This document shows, piece after piece, positions 8,455 to 16,080 of a DNA stretch of 64,000 nucleotides; position 1 is the stretch's first letter, and each line of letters starts with the position of its first letter. The stretch covers positions 6,370,001-6,434,000 of the forward strand of contig NZ_CP108568.1 of NCBI RefSeq assembly GCF_036010485.1. Direction: 5' to 3'. The position numbers and the translations under genes were made by a program. Below the pieces are notes generated by a model. It made no database searches, was not told the DNA's origin, and was given only the letters and a program-made list of their open reading frames with translations. This stretch comes from Streptomyces sp. NBC_01198 (GTDB taxonomy: Bacteria; Actinomycetota; Actinomycetes; Streptomycetales; Streptomycetaceae).

Positions 8455-9801
8455 ATGCGGGACGCGCTGCGTACCTGTCTGCAGATCGCGGGCGGCCTGA
8501 CCGAGGCCACCCGCCGCCGTACGGTCGATGCGGCCAGGGAACTGCTGGACCAGACCGGTATCGACGTCGATGCCGTCCAGCGGAAGATCGAGTCCGCCAT
8601 CCCCGCGGAGGTGCAGACCCTCGCCGACGAGATGATGGCCACCGGACGGGCCAACCGCGACCTGCTGGTCGGGCTGATCCGCGAGGAGGTCGACAAGGGG
8701 CTGAACCGGGTGGGCCGGCTCGCCGACGAGGTGACGAAGGTCGGCGTCGTGCTGGAGACGCTCGAACGCCGCATCCGCAACCTGGAGTCGACCGACACCG
8801 AGGAGGAAGGCGCGGGGGCTGCGGGTGCGGCGGCCGGGGCCGGCGCCGCTGCCGCGAAGCCCAAGGCGGCGCCGTCCGAGCCGCCGCCGGTTCAGCACGT
8901 ACGGGTCGAGGCCGACCCCGCCGCGCCGCCGCGCAAGGCGTCCGCCAAGAAGACGGCGCCGCCGGCGAAGAAGGCCCCGCCTGCCAAGAAGTCCGCCGCC
9001 CCTGCGGGGAAGAAGGCGGCGCCCGCGGCCCGTAAGACCGCGGCCGTGAAGAAGGCCACCACGACGAAGTCGGCGGCCGCGCACAAGACCACGGCGACGA
9101 AGAAGACCGCGGCCAGGAAGGCCGCGGCGACCCCGGCCCCCGACCGGACCCCGGCGACGCCGACCGCGAACCCCACGCGGACCACCACGGCGGGCGCGCC
9201 GAAGAAGGCCGCGGCGAAGAAGACGACCGCCACACCGGCCGCGGCGAAGAAGACCGCGGACACGCCGGACACGGCCGCTGCCGCGAGCGCTGCGGCCACC
9301 GCAGGTGCGGCAGGCGCCGCGGGCGCCACCAAGAAGACCGCGGCGAAGAAGTCGGCGGCCACTCCGGACGCGGCGAAGAAGACGACCGCCACGCCCGCGG
9401 CGGTGAAGAAGGCGGCCGCGAAGAAGGCCGCCAACACGCCCGGCACGGCGAAGAAGACGGCTCCCGCGCCAGACGCGGCCAAGAAGACCGCCCCCGCCGC
9501 GAACGGCGCGGCCAAGAAGACCGCCCCCGCACCTGACGCGGCCAAGAAGACAGCTCCCGCGACCAATAGCGCGGCGAAGAAGACCGCCGCCACGCCCGAC
9601 GCCGCCAAGAAGACGGCCCCCGCCGCGAACGGCACGGCGAAGAAGACCGCCCCCGCACCTGACGCGGCCAGGAAGACGGCCGCCACGCCCGACACCGCGA
9701 AGAAGACCGCCGCCAACGGCCCGGCCAGGAAGACCGCCGCCGCGGCGAAGAAGGCGGCCGCGAAGAAGACCGCCTCCCCGGGCGGGACCGGGGATGAGTG
9801 A
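8455..9801 (+). CDS. Lys/Ala-rich protein with histone H1-like tail
   Basis: A 448-residue protein. Residues 1-about 120 are predicted helical (starting MRDALRTCLQIAGGLTEATR). From about 160 to the end the protein is almost entirely AAKKTA, PAKK and ATPDAAKKT units, like the C-terminal tails of eukaryotic H1 and of actinobacterial HupS/HupB. Such tails bind DNA non-specifically. The N-terminal part does not look like an HU fold, so this is not a simple HupS. GAGGAG at 8441-8446 sits 8 nt before the ATG at 8455, which decides the start over a GTG upstream. The stop overlaps the start of the next gene by 8 nt, so it belongs to the tlyA operon. A nucleoid or RNA-associated role is inferred. Confidence 0.88.
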   Translation: MRDALRTCLQIAGGLTEATRRRTVDAARELLDQTGIDVDAVQRKIESAIPAEVQTLADEMMATGRANRDLLVGLIREEVDKGLNRVGRLADEVTKVGVVLETLERRIRNLESTDTEEEGAGAAGAAAGAGAAAAKPKAAPSEPPPVQHVRVEADPAAPPRKASAKKTAPPAKKAPPAKKSAAPAGKKAAPAARKTAAVKKATTTKSAAAHKTTATKKTAARKAAATPAPDRTPATPTANPTRTTTAGAPKKAAAKKTTATPAAAKKTADTPDTAAAASAAATAGAAGAAGATKKTAAKKSAATPDAAKKTTATPAAVKKAAAKKAANTPGTAKKTAPAPDAAKKTAPAANGAAKKTAPAPDAAKKTAPATNSAAKKTAATPDAAKKTAPAANGTAKKTAPAPDAARKTAATPDTAKKTAANGPARKTAAAAKKAAAKKTASPGGTGDE

Positions 9802-10039
9802 GACCACCGCGGAAGCGGCCGGCTACGGGGCCGCGCCCGCGCACCCCTCGGACGCGCCCGCGCGCCCCGAGCCGCTGGGGGTGACGGTCGCGCCGACGGG
9901 GAATGCTGACGTCGACACGGCGACGAGCCGCCTCGCCGACGCCGACGACCTGCCGACGCAGTCGCACATCGAGGTGTACGAGGATGTGCACCGCGGGCTG
10001 CGGGACGCGCTCGCCGCGCTGGACGAGAACAGGAGCTGA
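9794..10039 (+). CDS. Small conserved protein upstream of tlyA
   Basis: An 81-residue acidic protein starting MSETTAEAAGYGAAPAHPSD and ending with the helical segment DVHRGLRDALAALDENRS. It overlaps the end of the H1-like gene by 8 nt and ends 7 nt before tlyA, so all are co-translated. I do not recognise a domain. The first half is Ala/Pro-rich and probably disordered; the second is a short amphipathic helix. The tight overlap on both sides and typical codon use support a real gene. Confidence 0.8.
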   Translation: MSETTAEAAGYGAAPAHPSDAPARPEPLGVTVAPTGNADVDTATSRLADADDLPTQSHIEVYEDVHRGLRDALAALDENRS

Positions 10040-10046
10040 ACCGTAC

Positions 10047-10862
10047 GTGGCAGTGGCACGACGCCGACTCGACGCCGAGCTGGTGCGCCGGAAACTCGCG
10101 CGCTCGCGCGAGCACGCAAGCCAGTTGATCGCCGCCGGCCGGGTCACCGTGGGCGGCGCGACCGCCAGCAAGCCGGCGACGCAGGTGGAGACCTCGGCCG
10201 CCCTGGTGGTGGCCGAGGGCGGGGACGGCCCGGACTACGTGTCGCGCGGCGGCCACAAGCTGGCCGGGGCGCTGGCCGCCTTCCAGCCGCTGGGCCTGGA
10301 CGTCGAAGGCCGCAGGGCACTGGACGCGGGCGCGTCCACCGGCGGCTTCACCGACGTGCTGCTGCGGGCCGGCGTCGCGCAGGTGGTCGCGGTGGACGTC
10401 GGCTACGGCCAGCTCGCCTGGTCGCTGCAGAGCGACCCCCGGGTCGTGGTCGAGGACCGCACGAACGTGCGGGAGCTGACCCTCGACCACATCGACGGCG
10501 ATCCGGTCGGCCTGGTCGTCGGCGACCTGTCGTTCATCCCGCTCGGCCTGGTGCTGCCCGCCCTGGTGCGGTGCGCCACGCCCGACGCGGACCTGGTGCT
10601 GATGGTCAAGCCGCAGTTCGAGGTCGGCAGGGAGCGGCTCGGCAGCGGTGGGGTGGTCCGCAGCGCGCAGTTGCGGGCCGAATGCGTGACGAAGGTCGCC
10701 GGGCAGGCGGCGGAGCTCGGCCTCGGGGTGCTCGGGGTCACCGCGAGCCCGCTGCCCGGGCCTTCGGGGAACGTGGAGTATTTTCTGTGGCTGCGCGCCG
10801 GTGCGCCCGCGCTGGACCCGGCCGATGTCGACCGTGCTGTGGCGGAGGGGCCGAACCGGTGA
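10047..10862 (+). CDS. tlyA: TlyA family rRNA (cytidine-2'-O)-methyltransferase
   Basis: A 271-residue TlyA homologue. In mycobacteria this enzyme 2'-O-methylates C1409 of 16S and C1920 of 23S rRNA, and its loss gives capreomycin resistance. An N-terminal S4 RNA-binding domain (residues 1-60, RRRLDAELVRRKLARSREHA) is followed by SRGGHK at 66-71 and a Rossmann methyltransferase domain with the SAM motif LDAGASTGGFTD at 92-103, then MVKPQFEVG. The start is GTG 10047, with AGGAG 11 nt upstream; another GTG two codons later is less well placed. The stop overlaps nadK by 4 nt (GTGA). Family length is about 270, so it is complete. Confidence 0.95.
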   Translation: MAVARRRLDAELVRRKLARSREHASQLIAAGRVTVGGATASKPATQVETSAALVVAEGGDGPDYVSRGGHKLAGALAAFQPLGLDVEGRRALDAGASTGGFTDVLLRAGVAQVVAVDVGYGQLAWSLQSDPRVVVEDRTNVRELTLDHIDGDPVGLVVGDLSFIPLGLVLPALVRCATPDADLVLMVKPQFEVGRERLGSGGVVRSAQLRAECVTKVAGQAAELGLGVLGVTASPLPGPSGNVEYFLWLRAGAPALDPADVDRAVAEGPNR

Positions 10863-11773
10863 CCATCAAGAGCGACCTGCAGGACCGTACCGTCTTCCTG
10901 CTCACCCACACCGGCAGGGCTGCCGCGATCCGCAGCGCCGAGCGGGTCGTGCAGGGCCTGCTGCGCTGCGGTATCGGTGTGCGGCTGCTCGCCGACGAGG
11001 CCGTCGACCTGCCGCTGCCCGCGGAGGTGGAGCAGGTCACCGAGGCCGGCCCCGAGGCGGTCGAGGGCTGCGAGCTGATCATCGTGCTGGGCGGCGACGG
11101 GACGCTGCTGCGCGGCGCGGAGTTCGCCCGCGCGTCGGGTGTGCCGCTGCTGGGCGTCAACCTCGGCCGGGTCGGCTTCCTCGCCGAGGCCGAGCGCGAC
11201 GACCTGGACAAGGTCGTGGACCGGGTCGTCACCAGGGAGTACGAAGTCGAGGAGCGGATGACCCTCGACGTGCTGGTGCGCAACGACGGCCGGATCGTGC
11301 ACACCGACTGGGCGCTCAACGAGGCCTCGGTCGAGAAGGCGTCCAGGGAACGGCTGCTCGAAGTCGTCACCGAGGTCGACGGCCGCCCCGTCTCCCGCTT
11401 CGGCGGCGACGGCGTGGTCTGCGCCACCCCGACCGGCTCCACCGCCTACGCCTTCTCCGCCGGCGGGCCCGTCGTCTGGCCGGAGGTCGAGGCGCTGCTG
11501 ATGGTCCCGATCAGCGCGCACGCGCTGTTCGCCAAGCCGCTGGTGACCTCGCCGCGCTCGGTGCTGGCCGTCGAGGTGCAGCCGGAGACGCCCAACGGTG
11601 TGCTGTGGTGCGACGGCCGCCGCACGGTCGAACTGCCCGCGGGCGCCAGGGTCGAGGTCAGGCGCGGCGCCGTCCCGGTCCGGCTGGCCCGGCTCCACCA
11701 CGCCTCCTTCACCGACCGACTGGTGGCGAAGTTCGCCCTCCCGGTGGCCGGCTGGCGCGGCGCCCCGGCGTGA
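10859..11773 (+). CDS. nadK: NAD kinase
   Basis: A 304-residue ATP/polyphosphate-dependent NAD kinase that makes NADP in the cytosol. The diagnostic motif LGGDGTLLRGAEFA has GGDGT at residues 78-82 with the catalytic Asp. NLGRVGFLAE follows at 101-110. WALNEASV is the conserved NE/D motif, and TPTGSTAYAFSAGGP is the glycine/threonine-rich NAD-binding segment. It starts at a GTG that overlaps the tlyA stop by 4 nt, giving translational coupling. The tlyA-nadK-recN order is the same as in mycobacteria. Confidence 0.97.
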   Translation: MTIKSDLQDRTVFLLTHTGRAAAIRSAERVVQGLLRCGIGVRLLADEAVDLPLPAEVEQVTEAGPEAVEGCELIIVLGGDGTLLRGAEFARASGVPLLGVNLGRVGFLAEAERDDLDKVVDRVVTREYEVEERMTLDVLVRNDGRIVHTDWALNEASVEKASRERLLEVVTEVDGRPVSRFGGDGVVCATPTGSTAYAFSAGGPVVWPEVEALLMVPISAHALFAKPLVTSPRSVLAVEVQPETPNGVLWCDGRRTVELPAGARVEVRRGAVPVRLARLHHASFTDRLVAKFALPVAGWRGAPA

Positions 11774-11849
11774 CCCGCCGCTGAGCGAAAGACCATTGCC
11801 GGGGGGCGGGCGTCGCGCCGGGGCCGGGAAACCTCGTATGGTCGTATCC

Positions 11850-13589
11850 GTGCTGGAGGAAATGCGGATCAGGTCGCTGGGAGTCATCGAGGACGCCGTG
11901 GTGGAGCTGTCACCCGGCTTCACGGCGGTGACCGGTGAGACCGGTGCGGGCAAGACCATGGTGGTGACCAGCCTCGGCCTGCTGCTCGGCGGCCGGGCCG
12001 ACCCCGCCCTGGTGCGGATCGGCGCCGGCTCCGCGGTCGTGGAAGGCCGGATAACGATGGCGCCTGACGCGCGCGCCGCGATCCGCGCCCAGGAGGCGGG
12101 CGCCGAACTCGACGACGGTGCGCTGCTCATCAGCCGTACGGTGTCGGCCGAGGGCCGCTCCCGGGCGCACCTCGGCGGGCGTACCGTCCCGATCGGGCTG
12201 CTCGGCGAGCTCGCCGACGACCTGGTCGCCGTGCACGGCCAGACCGACCAGCAGGGCCTGCTGCGGCCTGCCAGGCAGCGCGACGCCCTGGACCGCTACG
12301 CCGGATTCACCGTCGTCGCGGCGCTGGAGAAGTACGGTGCCGCCTACCGCAGGCTGCGCGAGATCAGCACCGAGCTGTCCGAGCTGACCACCCGGGCCAG
12401 GGAACGCGCCCAGGAGGCCGACCTGCTGCGCTTCGGCGTCGAGGAGGTCGCCGCCGCCGAGCCGCTGCCGGGGGAGGACGCCGAACTCGCGGCCGAGGCC
12501 GAGCGCCTCGGGCACGCGGAAGCGCTCGCCTCCGCGGCGACCCTGGCGCACGCGGCGCTCGCCGGCAACCCCGAGGACCCCGAGGCGGTGGAGGCCGGCA
12601 CGCTGGTCGCCGGCGCCCAGCGGGCCCTGGACTCGGTCGCGGCGCACGACCCCGACCTGGCCGCGCTCGCCGCCCGGCTGGGCGAGATCGGCATCCTGCT
12701 CGGCGACGTGGCCGGCGAGCTCGCCGGTTACGCCGACAACCTGGACGCCGACCCGCGGCGGCTCGCCGCCGTCGAGGAGCGCCGGGCGGTGCTCGCCCAC
12801 CTCGTACGCAAGTACGGCACCGACATCGACGCGGTGCTCGCCTGGGCCGGGCAGAGCGGTGCCCGGCTGGCCGAGCTGGAGGGCGACGACGACCGCATCG
12901 CCGAACTCACCGCGGAGCGGGACGCGCTGCGTGCCGAGCTGAGCGCCCTCGGGCAGGACCTCACCGACCTCAGGACCGAGGCGGCCGAGCGCTTCGCCAC
13001 CGCCGTCACCACGGAGCTGGCCGAACTGGCGATGCCGCACGCGCGGGTCACCGTCGCCATCCGGCAGACCGAGGTCGCCGACGCCGGGTCCGGCATCGAG
13101 ATCGACGGCCGGGCCGTCGCGTACGGCCCGGCCGGTGCGGACGAGGTCGAGCTGCTGCTCGCCCCGCACCCCGGCAGTCCTGCCCGGCCCATCGCCAAGG
13201 GTGCCTCCGGCGGTGAGCTGTCCCGGGTGATGCTGGCCGTCGAGGTGGTCTTCGCCGGGTCCGATCCGGTGCCCACGTATCTCTTCGACGAGGTCGACGC
13301 GGGCGTCGGCGGCAAGGCCGCGGTCGAGGTCGGCCGCCGCCTGGCGCGACTGGCGCGCACCGCGCAGGTCGTCGTGGTCACCCACCTCCCGCAGGTCGCG
13401 GCCTTCGCCGACCGCCAGCTCCTGGTCGAGAAGACGAACGACGGCTCGGTCACCCGCAGCGGTGTCACCGTCCTGGAGGGCGAGGCCCGCGTCCGCGAGC
13501 TGTCCCGCATGCTCGCGGGCCAGGAGGACTCCGAACTGGCCCGCGCCCACGCGGAAGAACTCCTCGCGACGGCCCGCGCCAGCCGCTGA
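11850..13589 (+). CDS. recN: DNA repair protein RecN
   Basis: A 579-residue SMC-like ATPase acting early in double-strand break repair. The N-terminal half holds Walker A GETGAGKT at residues 29-36. A long, Glu/Arg/Leu-rich coiled-coil middle runs from about 150 to 370. The C-terminal half holds the signature KGASGGELSRVMLAVEVV and Walker B TYLFDEVDAGVGGKAA, then VTHLPQVAAFAD. The start is uncertain: GTG 11850 gives LEEMRIRSLGVI, as is usual for the family; ATG 11838 adds four residues; ATG 11862 lies right after a GGAGGA that is too close. No SOS box is evident in the 76-bp gap upstream. Confidence 0.95.
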   Translation: MLEEMRIRSLGVIEDAVVELSPGFTAVTGETGAGKTMVVTSLGLLLGGRADPALVRIGAGSAVVEGRITMAPDARAAIRAQEAGAELDDGALLISRTVSAEGRSRAHLGGRTVPIGLLGELADDLVAVHGQTDQQGLLRPARQRDALDRYAGFTVVAALEKYGAAYRRLREISTELSELTTRARERAQEADLLRFGVEEVAAAEPLPGEDAELAAEAERLGHAEALASAATLAHAALAGNPEDPEAVEAGTLVAGAQRALDSVAAHDPDLAALAARLGEIGILLGDVAGELAGYADNLDADPRRLAAVEERRAVLAHLVRKYGTDIDAVLAWAGQSGARLAELEGDDDRIAELTAERDALRAELSALGQDLTDLRTEAAERFATAVTTELAELAMPHARVTVAIRQTEVADAGSGIEIDGRAVAYGPAGADEVELLLAPHPGSPARPIAKGASGGELSRVMLAVEVVFAGSDPVPTYLFDEVDAGVGGKAAVEVGRRLARLARTAQVVVVTHLPQVAAFADRQLLVEKTNDGSVTRSGVTVLEGEARVRELSRMLAGQEDSELARAHAEELLATARASR

Positions 13590-13789
13590 GGCCCCGCCTC
13601 AGCCCGGTCACGGTGGTGCGCCCCCGGGTGCGCGGCCACCGGCCGGCGGTCGGGTTTCCGCTTTCGGGCGCGGGCCGTACGCGGCTTCTGCGCGGTCAGT
13701 ACCCGCGCCCCGGTGGGGCGGCTCCGCGCGGTTGGGACGGGGCGGGGTTGGGCAGGTGTGAGCGGTTGGGTGAGCGGGGGAGTGGACAC

Positions 13790-14620
13790 GTGAAGGCACA
13801 GAGCGGGCGGCTGTCCGTCGGGCTGGCGGCGGCCGGGGCCACCCGGGTCGCCTACGGGCAGTTGCGGCGCAGGCCGCCGGTCGAGGCGCGGATGTGGCGC
13901 CGGACGAACTACGCCGGGCGCGGGGTCGAGCTCTACGGCGGGCTCGCCGCGGCGGCCGGGGCGGCCACGGCGGTGGCCGCGGCCCGCGGGGTGGCGCTGC
14001 GTACCCGCTTCGCCGCGGTCGGCGCTGCACTGGCGGCCGGCGCCTGCGGGGCCTACGACGACCAGCACGGCTCGCCGGCCGAACGCGGCTTCGGCGCGCA
14101 CCTCAAGGCGCTGCGGGAACGCCGTTTCACCTCGGGCGTGGTGAAGTTGCTCGGCATCGGCGCCGCCGGGCTCGCCGCCGGCGCCCTGCTCAAGGCGGAC
14201 CCCGCCGACCAGGTGCTGACCGCCGTGGTCATCGCGGGCACGGCCCACGCCGTGAACCTCGTGGACATGCGGCCCGGCCGCGCGGCCAAGGCGGTGATCG
14301 CGGTCGGCGCCCCCTGGCTGCTGCGCCGCGGCCCGGCCGCCCTGCTGGCCGCCGCGCCCGTCGGAGCGGCGGCCGCGGTGCTGCGCGACGACGTGAGCGA
14401 GCGCACGATGCTCGGCGACGCCGGCGCCCACGCGCTCGGTGCGGCACTCGGCTCCGCGATCGCCGTGGCCAACGGCAGGACCGGGCTGGTGCTGCACGCT
14501 GCGGCGCTGGTCGCGATGACCGTGGCGGGCGACCGGATCTCCGCCGGCAAGCGGCTGTGGGGTGCCCCCGGGGTAAGGCATGTCGACTCCTGGGGGCGGC
14601 TGGCACACCCGTATGGGTGA
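13790..14620 (+). CDS. MraY/WecA-like integral membrane protein (GT4 phosphotransferase family, divergent)
   Basis: A 276-residue Ala/Gly/Val-rich membrane protein with several predicted transmembrane helices. Three spaced motifs match the polyprenyl-phosphate N-acetylhexosamine-1-phosphate transferase superfamily: YDD at residues 89-91, NLVDMRPGRAAK with Asn156 and Asp159, and LGDAGAHALGAALG with Asp210. Superfamily members transfer sugar-1-phosphate to undecaprenyl phosphate at the inner membrane face. The protein is shorter than MraY (about 360), so the activity is uncertain. Start GTG 13790 follows GGGGGAG; GTG 13757 is an alternative. A glycosyltransferase follows 121 bp downstream, suggesting a lipid-linked glycan step. 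Confidence 0.75.
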   Translation: MKAQSGRLSVGLAAAGATRVAYGQLRRRPPVEARMWRRTNYAGRGVELYGGLAAAAGAATAVAAARGVALRTRFAAVGAALAAGACGAYDDQHGSPAERGFGAHLKALRERRFTSGVVKLLGIGAAGLAAGALLKADPADQVLTAVVIAGTAHAVNLVDMRPGRAAKAVIAVGAPWLLRRGPAALLAAAPVGAAAAVLRDDVSERTMLGDAGAHALGAALGSAIAVANGRTGLVLHAAALVAMTVAGDRISAGKRLWGAPGVRHVDSWGRLAHPYG

Positions 14621-14741
14621 TCCCGGAGGCGGGTGAGCCGGGCGGACCGCGCCCGCGGCGGCCCCGCCGCTCGCGCGGCCTGGCATCCTGGACAGGCCGC
14701 ATCCGCCGCAGCACAGGCCCGAGTCAGGAGCAGTACCCCGC

Positions 14742-15872
14742 GTGAGCAGCACCCCCGACCCCTTCGCAGGGCAGCTGCACGCCGTGCACGTCCTGGGCAC
14801 GGCGGCGGGAGCGCATGTCAGTTCGCTGGTCGGCGGGCTGGTGGCGCGGGGTGTCGAGGTGACCGTCTGCGGTCCGGTCGCCGCCGAGGCGGACTACGCC
14901 TTCGGGGCGACCGGCGCCCGCTACGTGCCTATCGACGTGGGCCGCCGCCGGGCCACCGCGGCCGACGCGCCGGTGGTCGGGGCGCTGCGGGCCGCCTTCA
15001 ACGGGGCGGGCGTGGTGCATGCGCACGGGCTGTGGGCGGGTTTCCTCGCGGCCGTCGCGCTCGGCGGCCGCGGCATCCCACTGGTCGTCACCTGGCACGG
15101 CGGCGCGCCCGTCGAAGGCGGGCGCGGCCTGCTGCTGCGCTGGCTGGAACGCCGGGCGGTGCGCGCCGCCACCGTCGTGCTCGGGGTGTCCTCCGAACTG
15201 GTCGACCGGGCGCGCGGCCTGGGCGGCAGGGACGTGCGGCTCGCGCCTGCCGCCGTGCCGCGGCCGCCGGGCCGGCCGCCCAGGCCCCCGGAGGAGGGCG
15301 AGCGCTACCGGCAGAAGACCAGGGCCGACCACGGGGCCATCGACCGCCCGCTGCTGCTCGCGGTCGGCAGGCTGGAACCGCGGCAGGGCTACGACCTGTT
15401 GCTGGACGCCGCGGAACTGTGGTCGGGGCTTGACCCGGCACCGCTGGTGGCTGTCGCCGGCGAGGGCGGGGAGCGGGCGGCGCTCGAACGCCGCATCGAG
15501 GCCGGGCGGTTGCCGGTCCTGCTGCTCGGCAGCCGCGACGACGTACCCGAACTGCTGGCCGCGGCCGACCTGGTGGTGCTGCCCAGCCGCTGGGAGGCGC
15601 GTGCGCTGATCGCCCAGGAAGCGCTGCACGCGGGTGTACCGCTGGTCGCCACGGATGTCGGCGGCATGCGGGAGCTGGTCGGGGACGCGGCCGTCCTGGT
15701 CCCCTACGGCGACCCCCGGGCCCTCGCGACCGCGGTCACCACCCTGCTCTCCGACCCGGACCGCCGCGCCGCCCTCTCCATCGCCGGCCGCGCCCAGGCG
15801 GCCACGTGGCCCTCGGAGGACGACACGGTGGCCCAAGTCCTCGCCGTCTACGACGAACTGACCCAGCCCTAG
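14742..15872 (+). CDS. Glycosyltransferase family 4 protein
   Basis: A 376-residue GT-B fold glycosyltransferase. The N-terminal acceptor domain starts HAVHVLGTAAGAHVSSLVGG, and the C-terminal nucleotide-sugar domain includes LLAVGRLEPRQGYDLLLDA, PSRWEARALIAQEALHAGVP and LVATDVGGMRELV, the E-x7-E region typical of GT4. There are no membrane segments, so it is cytosolic or peripheral. The GTG at 14742 has CAGGAG about 11 nt upstream. The acceptor is unknown; the MraY-like gene just upstream makes a polyprenyl-linked sugar plausible. A hairpin follows at 15939. Confidence 0.9.
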   Translation: MSSTPDPFAGQLHAVHVLGTAAGAHVSSLVGGLVARGVEVTVCGPVAAEADYAFGATGARYVPIDVGRRRATAADAPVVGALRAAFNGAGVVHAHGLWAGFLAAVALGGRGIPLVVTWHGGAPVEGGRGLLLRWLERRAVRAATVVLGVSSELVDRARGLGGRDVRLAPAAVPRPPGRPPRPPEEGERYRQKTRADHGAIDRPLLLAVGRLEPRQGYDLLLDAAELWSGLDPAPLVAVAGEGGERAALERRIEAGRLPVLLLGSRDDVPELLAAADLVVLPSRWEARALIAQEALHAGVPLVATDVGGMRELVGDAAVLVPYGDPRALATAVTTLLSDPDRRAALSIAGRAQAATWPSEDDTVAQVLAVYDELTQP

Positions 15873-15938
15873 CCACTCGCTGGCCGCGGTGGCTTCTGAG
15901 GGCCCCTCCGCCCCGGTGGCACCCCGCGCGCCGGTGGT

Positions 15939-16005
15939 GGGCTGGTCGCGCAGTTCCCCGCGCCCCTGGGGTGGTGGCGGTCCATCGCCACACTGCGACC
16001 AGCCC
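15939..16005. terminator. Hairpin between convergent genes, containing a dispersed-repeat copy
   Basis: GGGCTGGTCGCGCAGT at 15939-15954 can pair with ACTGCGACCAGCCC at 15992-16005, apart from a 2-nt bulge, and GTGGCG/CGCCAC pairs inside the loop. The left arm is an inverted copy of the intergenic repeat seen at 6328 and 34930. It lies between the convergent glycosyltransferase and GH15 genes and may end transcription from both sides, but no U-run is present. Confidence 0.55.
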
Positions 16006-16080
16006 CAGGGGCCGGTGGTCCGGCCTCGGCAGCATGTGAACCTTCGGGCCGGTGACCACCCGCGCGCCGGGAGGGGCTGG

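Noticed and set aside
8428-9807. A 459-codon minus-strand frame antisense to the H1-like gene
   Set aside because: Its Gly/Leu/Arg composition is the complement of AAKKTA coding; the plus-strand gene has a clear ribosome-binding site.
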